From Brachypodium distachyon (Eukaryota > Streptophyta > Magnoliopsida > Poales > Poaceae), in NCBI RefSeq assembly GCF_000005505.3, contig NC_016134.3, forward strand, positions 1,860,001-1,924,000: 64,000 nt of DNA, written 5' to 3'. Positions within the stretch are counted from its first letter, which is position 1; every line of letters begins with the position of its first letter. Under the pieces are notes generated by a model. The model saw only the letters and a program-made list of their open reading frames with translations. It did not search any database and was not told where the DNA came from. Below, one piece after another: positions 35,215-47,569 of this stretch. A program made the position numbers and the translations under genes.

Positions 35215-38094
35215 GAACAAATTTGCTGCACCAATCAAACAAATTCTAAACATAATTTTGGTACAACACACTGGTAACGCTCGCCGACGAGCCCCTGGCG
35301 GCGAGTTGATACTATGAGTACCATTGGCCAGTTGAAAAAATAACAAGAAAGATGAAAACAAAAAACATGTGTTCACTCCCTAAGACAAGTGAGCGAACTT
35401 GTACCATACTATACATTGCATCAAGACCATGCGTTCTGAACACACTTTAGCATCATCGATAGCACCAACGGGCAGATCAGCCAGAGCCAGAATTATCAAT
35501 CTTCTGCATCTTAACATATGTTAATCAGCATCACAGAGATAGACAGACAGTGAACAGATCCTCCCCTCTCCCGGCACATCACGTGGCGTGCGGTGGGTTT
35601 ACTTTACTTTACTTATCATGCGCTTAAGTGCTCGCTAACTAATCAATCAAAGCCCTAGCTAAGCTAGCTAGCTAACCACTACGCACCCTCTTTTAAAATT
35701 TCCCAAGTAGCAATGCCCGGCCGTTGATTGCTCGATCTGTCAGCAGCAGCAGCTAGCAGCACATGGCCACTGCCAGAGCTGGGCCTCACTCACTCACTCA
35801 CTCGTGCAGGAAGAAGAAGATGCCAATCCCATCTTTTGTTTTCAAATCGCCATTATTTTCTAGGGCGGGGACAGCAAAGATCGAGATGGCTTGGAGTTAT
35901 TGTTGTGTTGTCCTTTGGGTTTGCACCGTCCATGGTCAAACCTCGAGTAAACTAAGCTAGATTAGGAGTACTGATAGTGCTCATTTTTATAGTAGAGTAG
36001 TATGTGCAGTAGGTTAGCTTTCATCAGTGTTTAGCTGTGAGGTCACTTGATTCCAAAGATACCACTACGGAATTGCAAGAAGAGAGCTGTATACAGCACT
36101 TGTCAAAAGGTGAATGTAAAGTTGGTCCGTACTCACTTGATCAGTTAAAATAAAATGGCTAAACATGCAGCTAAAGTTTTACTCCATCTACTCCTGTTAT
36201 GTTTTTTTTTGGAACTCCTAAATGTGATTTTTTGTGTGGTTTTGATCGGATATTTCTCAGCCAAAGTATTTTTTTTTCTTAATCTTCCGTTGAAATCTCC
36301 GGTCAATAATGGGTGTGAAATAAAGAAATAGATGCTAGTGATTCTGTTAGACAATATTCTAGCCCAATCAAAGCCTAAACACCATTTAATTCGTTAGCCT
36401 CTCCTGTCTAGAATTGAGTTCAGCATGACACTAGATATGATCTTATGATAATACTCTGTATCAATTTTGTTTGCCTAATTCTATTGTTTTGTTTAACACT
36501 ATTTCTTGCTTCAATGGCTATCTTTTCCCAATAAATCATAAAAAGAGAAAAAAAGCCAACATGGCATAGTTGACATTCACAAACTAGGCATAATATGATG
36601 TTTTGCTAAATTAGTATGCATTTCAATTTGTGAAAGCACAAAAGAAAAATCCTAGTACTAAAGCTCTTGCTATAAGTGGTTGCGTTGGATTGGAAGAATA
36701 GACGTGATCAAAATAATGTTAGTCACAAGCTTGCCTAACCAGTAAGATCCCAAAGTCAGATCGCACTCTGGTTATGGATCAATAACCTTTGGTTGTGATC
36801 CTTTATCTGGTTAATGAAATATCTTCCCGTGTAAAAGAGAAGGAGATCTCTGGTTTGAATGGGTATGGATGTAAATCCATGCATCCTCCATCTCTCCCCC
36901 CCTCTCTCTATAATTATCCATGGACGAAAATGAAAATAAATGAGGGATTATTCGGTTCACATGATTTTAAAATCACATGAATATGAAAAGTAGAGGATAG
37001 CACACTCCAACAACTCCTCTGATTCAAGTGACTGAGAATTTCATAGGGTTATATTTATTTTTCTATGGGGCTTGTTTGATTTGTAGAATAATGTTTCTCA
37101 GTAAATTTTTCTACAGTTTCACTTTATACTTGACTCTAAAGGAAACTTTCCACTGAGTCCTGCCTCTTTAAATTTTCCTTACAATGACAACTATGCCATG
37201 ATCGATCCTAATATCCATTAAAAATCCCATGTTTTCTTCTTTTTTGTATTGCAATCACACAGATTGTCTTCTTGGCTCTACTGTTTTCCACAGGAAACGG
37301 TATATCATCACGTGAATTCCTGCGTTGTCCTATCCGAAAAAAAACCCTGCCTTATCCTACAATCAAAATGCCCTAAATCAACTAGTAGTACTATATATAG
37401 AAGTACCTGAGTATTAGAAAACAGGGATGTGTACATGGCAGGCTACAAGGACAAGAGTACCCACTGCTTCTACAGATTCAAATTATTTCAAAATAACTGC
37501 CAAACAGCTTGAATGCCAGAACCAGCGCACAGGAAAACAAATGATGATGGAGTGGAGAGTACTAGCACAACGCAAATCAATCAAACAAACCAGCAAAATT
37601 AGCTACGACCAGCCCATCTACACAAATTAAATAAAAAGGAAAAAAGCTACCTCCATGACCAATCGAGGAAGAAAAAGGTCCCATCTTTTTTATTGCTTCA
37701 ATTATGGCAGAAGTTTTGCCGTGCAGGCCGAAATTATTTCCTCTTGTTCCCCACCAGCTTCTGCTCAACCTGTTTCCCACATGCAATTATTTAGCATTTC
37801 CACAATTTTTTAATCCAGAAGATTTTTTTCCCTGAAAATAATGATATTTGCCCTTTCTTGTGGGTAAGCTGTCCCTGTGTGGTTCCCCATTTCCCTTGTC
37901 TATTTAAGGCCTCTCATCCGCTCCCTTCCCTTCCTTCCTCACCTTGACCTACCATCCAGCTCCTCTCAAAAATCTTTGAGCTTTTCTTTTTTGTTGTTTT
38001 ATTTTTCTTTCTTGGTAGGAGTAACAATAGTTTTGGTTCTCCTCCTTTCTCTCTCCCTGTATCCAAGGAGAGAAATCCAGAGGCAAAGCTTCAG
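35215..38094. other. Intergenic DNA leading to the 38.5-kb gene promoter
   Basis: I see no defensible gene. Short ORFs near 35.7-35.96 kb (with a CACTCACTCACT microsatellite) lack any family signature. The last part holds a TATA-like TATTTAAG (37901-37908) followed by a pyrimidine-rich leader, fitting a transcription start near 37930 for the gene at 38526. Confidence 0.4.
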
Positions 38095-38459
38095 GTAAAC
38101 ATCCTCCCTTTCTCTTGTCTGTCTGTCTATCTATCTATCTTCAAGTTTCTCATGTTCTTTTGAGGATTTGTGTGTACTGTGTTGTCTGGTGTAGATGTGA
38201 GGTTTGTTCTTCCATGTAGAAAGATGCTATTTTTTGTTCTTTCTGATTTGTGATAGGTTGTAGTAGATCTTGGGAGATTGCTACCTGTTCTTGCAAAAAG
38301 AGAAACACAACCTTTTCTGTTTTACAATTCCATGCGTGGATTCATTTTTCCTGTGAGAAATTTCCTCAAGTTTCAGTCCCATCTCGATGTGTGTGTGTGA
38401 AAAGATTCCATTTTTTGAAGGGGAACTGACCAATTTCTTGGCTACTTTGATTCTTGCAG
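38095..38459 (+). other. Probable 5' UTR intron of the 38526-39171 gene
   Basis: The donor is TTCAG|GTAAAC at 38095 and the acceptor TTCTTGCAG ends at 38459. The stretch between is T-rich with a CTATCTATCTATC microsatellite. Leader introns with T-rich content often raise expression of plant genes. This is inferred from splice signals only. Confidence 0.5.
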
Positions 38460-38525
38460 GGTTTGTAAATTTTCTGGATCTAATCGACTAACAAAGAAAA
38501 CCAAAAAAAGAAGAAGGAAGAAGCC

Positions 38526-39171
38526 ATGAGCCACTTCGCCGCCATGAAGAGCCCTGTCCCGGTCGCCGCCTCCGCCACCGCCGCCGACGCGAAGAGCCCT
38601 CTCTTCTGCCCCAAGCCGCGCCGCCCGGTCGCGCCCCTCCGGTGCCACACCGACGCCGGCTCCGGCATGGATCTGCTCGACCTCCTCCTCTCCAAGGTGA
38701 GTGAGATCTCCCCTCCCCCTTCAAGATCCATGGTTACCTTGTTGGTTTGCGAACAGATCCATGGTTACCTCCCCTAGTTTTCTTCTTCTCCAACGAGTCT
38801 CTTAACGTTTACTCTTGGGTTCATGGCAGGGCGAGGAGAGCAGCCTTTCGGCGGCGTCCCCGCTGTTCTGCGGCTCGCCGCCGCGGCGGGCCTCGAATCC
38901 GGTGGTCCGCGACAGCCGCTTCGGCATGGACTGCCCGCCCAATCCCATGCCGGGGTGGCCGGCGGCGTTGCTGGTGCCACCAGTAGCGGCAGCGGCCACG
39001 CCGGCGCCGGTGGCCGTCCGCCCGGCGGCGCCGCCCATGTCGCCGCGCGGCGCGGCCGGCTGCGCCCGCGCCCGGTTCGGGTTCCAGCCGGCTGCCGTCC
39101 GCGTCGAGGGTTTTGACTGCCTCGACCGCGGCCGCGGCGGCCGGGGCCATGGCATCGCCGCCATGGCCTAG
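38526..39171 (+). CDS. Small conserved plant protein of unknown function (2 exons)
   Basis: Exons 38526-38696 and 38830-39171 join in frame to give 170 residues. The protein is rich in Ala, Pro, Ser and Arg, with no signal peptide or membrane segment. Conserved-looking blocks are KSPLFCPKPRRPVAPLRC, a MDLLDLLLSK stretch, SPLFCGSPPRRASNPVVRDS, FGMDCPPN and, near the C-terminus, ARFGFQPAAVRVEGFDCLDR. I believe these define a small plant-specific family of uncharacterised proteins (similar to Arabidopsis salt-induced serine-rich-type proteins), but I am not certain. It lacks the FCS-like zinc finger expected of an FLZ protein. It has a clear TATA-like promoter and a leader intron. It is probably a real gene: splice sites are good, and codon GC is far above the flanks. 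Confidence 0.8.
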
Positions 39172-42083
39172 ATGCACATACAACAACACCCAATAACCAG
39201 CGAAATCTTCTCCCCTCAGTAGTGCAAAATTGCTTGGAGGAGAGAAGATGAGAGTGAGGAGATGAGGAAGTCTTCAAGTCCTAAATTTAACCCCTAAAAA
39301 CTACATAATCCATCCATCTATCCGTCCAATCCCATAAGTATAATGAGTTTAGGTAATTTTACCACGAATCTTTTTTGTATGTAAATAAAATTTCAGGTTC
39401 AGGTTGAGTTTCAGGTCTATGCCCCCTTCATGTAAATTTGGGAGCTTCTAGTCTGGGCAAAATGGGGTAGAAAATTTAGAGGGAGATGAGAGGGACAAAG
39501 GGCATAAAGGAAAACAAAAGTTTAGCCGCCCTCTTGGATGAATCAATTTCCATGAGTCCCTTTTGCCTTCCTTTGGGATTAGTCATTCAATTAGGTTGGA
39601 GGGGAGGGCTGGGGATTAGTTAGGTACCTGTCCTAGTTTCATTTGTCATCATGCTTGTTTTTGGTTTATGATGGAATCGTTTTTTGTCCATGCAACCAAG
39701 AAATTATCCAAGGCCAATGGAGATGTGTACAAAAGAGTGGCTACAAGAAGAGATTAATCAGCTAGCTAGGTTTATTAAGTCAAATGAGTGAGTTGTGTGT
39801 GTGAGAGGGAAGATGCATGAACGATGTATTTGTGATATCTTTTTTGTTTTTGTATATGTAATATATTGTTGGATTCTCGTTGAAGCAATATGAATCATAT
39901 CTTATGCCATGATTATCACCACCAGCATATCAGATATTGTTGGATTTTTCTTCCCTTCTCAATTACTTGGTGGTTGAGTTGCTACTTACCCATCACAACA
40001 CATGGTTTCCATGTGCCCAAGCAAACATAGACAAGGTGATAATGATGGTGACTCGCCATTTGCCGTGACTAATACACCAAGAGGGCCATTGTGAGTGGCT
40101 AATAATCCAGAGCTGACTCATGGGGATTACAAGGGCCAAGTGTTCTCTTGTCCAAGCTCTGCTTTTTACATGTCCTTTTCTCTTATGTGTGCTACTAATT
40201 TCCCCTCTTCTCAAGTTGAATCTTAATTTCTTGGACTAGTCAATGAGTCCCATCAATCAATCAAAATGGCCTCTTGACAGAGATGCTTTGCCAATGCAAC
40301 TGTAAAAAAAGTCACTAGTAAAAGTAAAAGAAAAGGGTGGTAGGAAAAATTAGCACATGTTTTTAACCCTGTTCAAGTCAAAATTCCACACATGCTTTGT
40401 GGCGTCTTGTGGCAGGCTGCCAGAAGGGTAGGATATAGTGATGAGATGCAGTGATCTCACCTCAAAAGGTGTGGAGGGAAAAGAAAAGGAGATGCATGCA
40501 AGCAACGGCATATGGGAGCAACAACTTGAGTGCACTCGAGGACAGATTCAAAACGGAGTAGGATTTCACCGGAAGCAAAGTAATCTTTGTTTGGAACCGG
40601 GGCCTTGTGTCTTTTTACTCCAGAAGATGCTGCAGGATTTATGTTGCAAAAGTTTGTATACTCTATGTCCTAAAACATTTCACCTCTGTGGTAGGTTTTT
40701 AAGTGATGTTTGACAAGTTGTATTAACATGGCAGCTGGACGAGAAATATCTAGATGGCCCACCAGTCAGTGTCCATCTATCCTTTGTTTAGTAAGAATAA
40801 AAAAAAGTTTAAATTATACCGAATATTTTTAAAATGTGTAGTTTTGTTATAATTTCAACGAAAACATTTCCACAATCCCTAAAAAAATTCAGCCAATTTT
40901 GCTAACCAGGTCAAGACAAATCTAGATTTCTCTTTGTTTTTTTGTTTGTGAGCTTCCTTTCCCCCATGTTCTCCATTGAACTTTGAATTTGGAATATCAT
41001 GTCACTTGATGGGTACAGAATAGAGAGTAGTTGGTGGTTAACACGTAGCAGTACCGAGTAAACAGCTCGAAAGTGACAGTGACAGGTGGGCCCCAGGAGT
41101 GACTAGATCACAATATCATCCCCAGGTGCGGCCAGCAGGCCTACCGTGTGTGCTCAGGATAAATACATAAATAAACAAATAAAAAGCTTTTGTTAGGACG
41201 GCAGTCAGCAAGGCCCAGAGATTCTCTCCAGCTATTTTATGTGTCACTTTGCGTTTCATAGGAAATCACCAAGAAACCACAACACTTCAATAATTTTTTC
41301 TCCAGCAGGCCTCTGTTCTATATTTTACTCGAAATTTCTCTATCAGCAACGCATGCAGGATTGAGCCAAGATGCTCACAAGAATTGAACTGCTTCTTGGG
41401 GGGAAAAAATAAACCAGTTTCATTTTTTAGCAAGCTGGTTGTATAATTGGCACAGTTGAATTTCGAACTTTGAAACATAATTCTCACAAACATGTCCAGA
41501 AGGATCTGTTGCATTGTTTCTACTATTCTCACAGCATCAATAGGATATATACAGATGGAAAAATAATAATGATGCTTTACTATTTTCTGTGGAAATAGGA
41601 ATGCATAGCAACTGAGTTCAGATAATACTAATGCAAGTTGCTGTATGGAATCCGAATCACTCGTCAAGTAATCACAAATAAGTTACAGAACACGTGATTG
41701 AAGAAGTTACAGAGGCATCTCAAAAGAACTGCTGTTGTGACACAATAAAGCTTCAATATGCAACTAACCTCTTGTACAAAAGCAAACAGAATGACAAATT
41801 GTACAAAAGTTGCATGTTGCACGTTGTATTATTGTCCTCCAGAATTGGATCCCGTAAGGTTTTGGAAGTATGGTGAACTATAAATAGTGTCCCGAGATCA
41901 AATCAAGAAAGCATATCCAATCTTCAGGACAAAGATGACAGGGCAGGTGGAACTGTTGAAGATCCAGGGATGCTTCCCGCAGTCCAAAATCAGTTCCAAG
42001 ATCATTTCTCCTCCATGAACTATAACAGTTTTCACATCTCAAATTTGTGACCATTGACGATGCTCGTCACAATTACTCTGTGA
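39172..42083. other. Convergent intergenic region
   Basis: This lies between the stop of the small protein gene (+) and that of pyridoxal kinase (-). It probably includes both 3' UTRs. ORFs at 40438-40713 and 41287-41667 show no recognisable family. No MITE termini were seen. Confidence 0.4.
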
Positions 42084-45000
42084 TCAGCTATACTTGACTG
42101 CATTGCATGTAACCTGTGGGCTTCGGATCTCATCCTGGCTTTGAATCAACCGGATCTCTAAGCTGCTGGTTGATGGGTCAAAGCCTGCCCTCTTATAGTC
42201 TTCAACAGTTTTTCTTAGGAGTGCCTGCATATGTTAAGCTTATAAAGGAACGTACACTAGGTGAAATTCAAATATCTGCTCTAGTATCCCAAAATAGTGT
42301 AGCCTTAGCAAGTAAAGTGGATCTTAAATCCTAATGGCTGACAGCAATTTACATTTTACCACTGCAAGAGCATTGTACCTAGGCTTAGAATCCTAAACTG
42401 AAGCAAATTTAACATGGACTGACATATAAAAATAATAATGGGAATCTACTCAAATAAAATGGTTTGGCTGCACATATTGGGTCCTGCTTGTAAATTCAAA
42501 TTATGTTCTAACCCTAACTAGTCACTAAAATCAGCGAAATACATAACTCACGATTACTAGTTTGCTGCTAAGTTCACTGAAAATCTAAAAGTTAGATCAT
42601 GTTGAATAGCAGCAGAACTGCATGACAAAGATACCTGCAAACTGGATACTGCCAGTTCTGCCGCTCTCTCGAGGTTATCGGGGTATTTCTGTAAAAGTCA
42701 CATGCAAAGCAACCATGTGTTAGAAACAGTATAACCATGACAAGAAATTCCACGATATCAGTAATGAACTTTCTCTGGGACATACATTGCTCCATCCTAG
42801 TAAAAGAGCAGTCGTTAAATCTCCCGTGCCCTGCAAAACATTATCGGGGCAGCAGAATAATTATACAGTTACTGGAAAATTTGGACAAGAATGCCGTTAG
42901 CAATGCTACAAACACAGGTTTTGCAGGAGTATGTTAACGGGGAGGAGAGACAGCATGTGACTCACTCTGTTTCTCTACCACCTAACTCAACATCTCTTCA
43001 TCCACTTCTGTCTCACTCAAAACATATACTCCTAGCTGAGATTCTGGTCTAAGATCTACTTTCTAATCATGCAATGTTTGAATATGGATTTTTTTTTTCA
43101 CTTCAAGGCTATCATGTATGAACATGGTGTGTGAATACAGCCTAGCCCTAAACAAAGTTGCACAGAGTAACCTGACATATTAACACTGCCATAAAACAAG
43201 AAATTGGCTTCTCCTTGGATTGATTACTGTTCGGTCGTCCTAGGATTAGTCAGTTTATTTGTTTACTGAGAGAAGTATAGGAAGATCCTACATGAACAAA
43301 GATGCAACAATCGAGTAAAAGTATGTATTAGTCCATACTCCTACTACAATCTATAGATAACCTATGCCAATCTGTTGCTTAAACAATAACCGGCATACGA
43401 TGACAAATTTACAGAAGAAAATTTGAAATTATATCGATAAAAAAGGCTCCTCTATTATCAGCAGCACATACCGTGAAATATGCAGGTATTTTGGGTATCT
43501 CGATCTTAAATTGTTCTGGCGGTCCCTGAAAATCAACAGAGTAAAAGTCTATGAGATCAGCCTTCTGACCTCTAAGTCACCTAAAAGAATAACAAGGCGG
43601 GAGTCCATTGTGTAACAGATCAATCAAGGGTATTTGGCAAGTGACAAGAGTAATTTGGCTGAATTCGTCTTTGGTGGTTTGTTTCTGAAATATTTATTAT
43701 AAATGCTTTGTACATTTACTCTAACTGAACCAAACTTATTCAGAGATAACACAATAATCTAATACTCCTGTCGTTGATTACAAATGGGTCAGTTTTACCT
43801 ATATGACTATATCAGCACCCAGAAAATGAACGTATCCTTGATTTGAAACATACCAAATTGCACAAACAAGTTTGTATGTGCTACATATGAGAACTATAAA
43901 TGACAAAATATTACCTGTAAATCCTAACGTTGCTTCTAATCTAGCTTGCGCAGCCCAATGTGAAATAATACACCACTGAAGTACATCTAAAGTAGACATG
44001 TGTTATGGATGCTATCAGCCTGATAACTGTTTAATAGTGTACCTACCCTAGATGACAACTATTCCCCATCACATATCATAGCTCTGAGATATCTTACTTG
44101 GATCGGTCCTAGTCAACCAAAAACCTCCTAGCAGAGCACCTAAATAACATAAGGGCTGTACAGACCTAGAATAAGATATGTTTGACTATATGTATATAAG
44201 ATTGTTTTTAAAGCCATGCAGGTGTCATTCGCTCCATAAGTTGCTTGTCTAATACTGTAATCTTGTCACATGAATTGTAAGATCAAATTGCTTCTTCAAA
44301 CTTTTTGTGAAGTAATTTTGCAGAACACAATTTTCCATATCTATAGCATGTAGATAGATACTAGTAGTCATATAATCTTGTCAGAAGCTCACCTCTGTTT
44401 TTTTGTAACTTCCGATGAGGAGCAGTTTGTCTTCAATAAGTGCACTAGTTATTATGACCTAACAGATGATATGAATCAAACACATCCATACATTAGGAAT
44501 CTTATTAGCAGAATTTCTTTTAAAGATACAAACATAGACAAAGATAGGTGACCTAGGATCGTTAATCTATATTCTATGGATTGTATAAGGGACAAACCTT
44601 CCGTGGTCCAGCACTATGGAGGGTATTGCAAGCTTTCAAACCATCTTGTTCAGAGATAATTCTGTAAGTACACATTCAAATAAGAAAGAAAACAAGCATT
44701 TTACGATCGTGTATGAGACTACTGTCCAGATGCATCTGCTTGTAGATTTATTGTTATTGCTAAATAGCATGAAAACAATAAATAGGGAAAATAGCCATAT
44801 GCCATCACTGAAGTGCACTCGTTTGTAAATACCACTGTCGAATGCCACTGGAAACAGTGGCTAGTTCGAAGATTGCCTTAAGATAATTTTGCCACTAGAC
44901 TTTAAAACTTCTTAGCTACCCCTGTTATAGGTACGACAATTTTGATGCTTTTCAAATCATGGCAGCCTAACCCACACATTAAAAAGAAGAGCATAAATAC

Positions 45001-46862
45001 CTCAATCCCGTGAGCAGTTCAACTTCAAATTGGTTTGGTGTAAGCATTGAAGCGACTGGCACAACCTGAAGATTATTTCATGAGAAAATGAATATATTAG
45101 GGTGGGTAAACATGTGAGGTCTGTGGAAAGCATTATGAGCATGACCTCTAAGAAAAGCATTATGAGCATGAAACTCATGTGGTATAATTTTCACGCCATA
45201 GCTCAACTACAGAAGGGAGCAGAAGGTAATGGTACTAAGCTGTGAAGACAAGGTACATGACTGGCTCTACTCAGGTCTAAAGGGGAGTAGGAGATGTAGT
45301 CCAATGTACTGTTCCACAATAAAAACTAACACTTAAGGGTAGGGAAGGGATTTGCTTAAAGATCTTGTGAGCAATACATGCTAGAGCACAGTCAAATCCT
45401 GCACTTTTCTGTAACACGCTAAACAGTATAATAATAAGTTTCACAGCATCTCATACTGTATGTGATAAACTTAGCAAGTTGAAATAGGCTAAATCACCTT
45501 CTGTTGATAAACAGATATTAATTCTTGAGGAACATAAAGTTTGCCTTCATCACCTAAAACTGGGTCGCAAACTGCAGAATGTTTGTGAACGTATATTAGC
45601 TATGAAATATTCCCCTACAAAATTTGGTATGGAAGGAACAACCATAAAGCTAGTGGAAATTGAGAAAAGGTTACCATATATAAGATCAGGATTGACTGAT
45701 CGTAATTTGTCGACGGCTTGTAGCACTGTATTTAGAAAGGAAACAGACCCGATATAACCTGAGTAACATAAATAGCATGTTACTTTACAGAAAAATTGAA
45801 TAAATAAATAAATAATACCATGTCACTTTTCGTGCAAAGCATTACGTTGATGGTTAATGGTCTGCCATCACTATGAAAAATCAGTGAAGACCGATCAACT
45901 TGCTCTTTCTCTGACGTGAACGGTGGGAAATCCCAAATTGAAGAATTCGTACTGGTCATTCACCTGTTAACAGATGGGTATAGTGCAATAATTCATTTTC
46001 CTCCAGCCCTTCAATAATATCCCACAGCTGATTGCCATTGAGAACCTGTCCTCTAAATTTTGGGTATCCTGAGGTAACAAATATGGGACTTATTTAGGCA
46101 TGCCAGACAAATTGCATGTAGATATTGTATAAAACAGCCCAATTTTACCTGTATGGTTAGAAAACTGTACAGAGTTTATCGGATCGACGTCAAAACCGAG
46201 AAGTTGCAGCGGAAAGACAGCTGATTTGTTGCCAACATATCCCTAAATTAACAAAAAAAAAGCATGAGTAGAGGACAGGCATCATATGGATTAAAAAAAA
46301 CATGATTTTCAGTCAATTTACTACTGAAGGTTATGTGCAGTTCTTTTGCACACAACACAATCCCCAATCCGATATGATCGTACTGGAGTCACACAACGAA
46401 TGTCTTAACCATTGCACAATCACACGACTCCCGTGACACTATCCGACAAGCGATCACACCGATGGCGTGCAAGCAGCACAGCATGCATGCATGCTTTGCC
46501 TCGTGTAAATAGAAATATAAATATCAGTCACTGAGCACTTGCAAAGGGCCCAATTAAACTCCCCAACATACAAAACGGAGCACACCAGAGTCAAAAATAC
46601 AGCATGTACTCTCATCCTAGCCACCGATATCTTACTTAGAACACCCAAACCTATACTAAACACACAAACGCGTGATCACAGGAAGCTCATACACACAGCA
46701 AATAGCCGCCGATGGCTCGTGGATGCAGAGGCAGATTAGATAGGGGATATATATAGAGAGAAGGGAGGTGTTGGATTGGACCTGGACGGTGTGGGACTGG
46801 ATGCTGAGCACGCGGCCCGTGTCGGACGGCAGCGCGACGGAGAGGATCGGCGGCCGCGCCAT
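42084..46862 (-). CDS. SOS4: Pyridoxal kinase (12 exons for the core protein)
   Basis: Phosphorylates pyridoxal, pyridoxine and pyridoxamine in vitamin B6 salvage; the Arabidopsis enzyme is SOS4. Exons: 46862-46782, 46242-46149, 46068-45964, 45758-45675, 45571-45498, 45065-45001, 44661-44598, 44458-44393, 43525-43472, 42830-42786, 42688-42635, 42224-42084. All twelve join in frame to 308 residues, matching the usual length. Family landmarks are [19 protein letters not shown] (17-35), SNHTGYP, the LLTGYIGS block, [27 protein letters not shown] and the catalytic GTGD loop ([13 protein letters not shown], exon 10). The start at 46862 gives the standard short form. An upstream exon could add 56 residues (see 46863-47326). 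Divergent from the DRIP gene. Confidence 0.96.
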
Positions 46863-47326
46863 CGCCCCTCCGCTCCTCCTCCTCCCACGCCCACGCCGCA
46901 GCAACCGCCACCCAGATCCCTCCTCCCTACCAAGCCGCAGCAACACGGAGCAAAGTTAAGCGAAAGAAAAAGGCTGGTCAATGAGGAGGAGGAGAAGGCA
47001 AGGCCAGATTGTTCTCCTCCTACTCCGATCCGCCTCCATCATCAAATACTTGACTAATCAAGCAGCAACATCGTAGTATCTTCCTGGATTTCGTATCTTT
47101 CTGGATTTTGGACTTTTTGGAGGTGGACTGCCCGCTCTCCTCGGTTAACCACTTTCGTATTATTATTATCAATTTATCACCACACTACTACTAGTAGTTA
47201 GCAATAGATTATCTCTACGCACCTGGCTGAAGAGGTGGACGGCGACCACGGCCGCCACGGGGCGCACGGGCGGGGCAGCGGCGCGGCGGCCGGCGGCGGG
47301 GGCAGAACGGCGGCGGCGGCGGGCAT
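46863..47326 (-). CDS. Candidate upstream exon giving a transit-peptide form of pyridoxal kinase
   Basis: An ATG at 47326 opens 104 coding bases ending at a donor GCCAG|GTGCGT (47223). An acceptor GGTAG before 46926 joins it exactly in frame to the standard start, adding 56 residues rich in Ala, Pro, Arg and Ser (MPAAAAVLPPPPAAA...), as in a plastid or mitochondrial targeting peptide. The promoter motifs at 47435-47527 lie just upstream of this ATG, which favours transcription from there. Translation could then begin at either ATG. Arabidopsis SOS4 is known to have forms with a longer N-terminus. The joins are seen; use is inferred. Confidence 0.5.
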
Positions 47327-47434
47327 GCGACGCTGAGCCGGAGCCGGAGGCGGAAAGGAGTATTCGGAGAGCGGACGGGTGGACCAGCCGTGGCAGCCTG
47401 GCAGATGGTGATGGGATCGGCTGGGGGGACTATC

Positions 47435-47527
47435 TGGGCCGTCCGTGCCAAAACGGGTGGCTAGGGTTTCTTGATGCACTATTTTGGGTAGCATGGGCCG
47501 GATGGGCCTTATTTTTGTTTCTGGGCC
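47435..47527 (-). promoter_or_regulatory. Site II and telo-box cluster upstream of pyridoxal kinase
   Basis: TGGGCC occurs at 47435, 47494, 47503 and 47522, and a telo-box TAGGGTTT at 47462-47469. The cluster is 110-200 bp upstream of the candidate long-form ATG. The combination is typical of growth-linked plant promoters. Confidence 0.5.
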
Positions 47528-47569
47528 GATGTTCTGCCGTGTCTTACTTAAGATAGGACCCCACAAAAA

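Noticed and set aside
35728..35960. Two overlapping short ORFs near a CACTCACTCACT microsatellite
   Set aside because: No recognised family, no splice partners and no promoter; could be a non-coding transcript but unsupported.
38526..39171. FCS-like zinc finger (FLZ) protein
   Set aside because: The Cys pairs and spacing required for the FLZ domain are absent.
40438..40713. 91-codon plus-strand ORF between the small protein gene and pyridoxal kinase
   Set aside because: No motif, no splice context, composition like the flanks.
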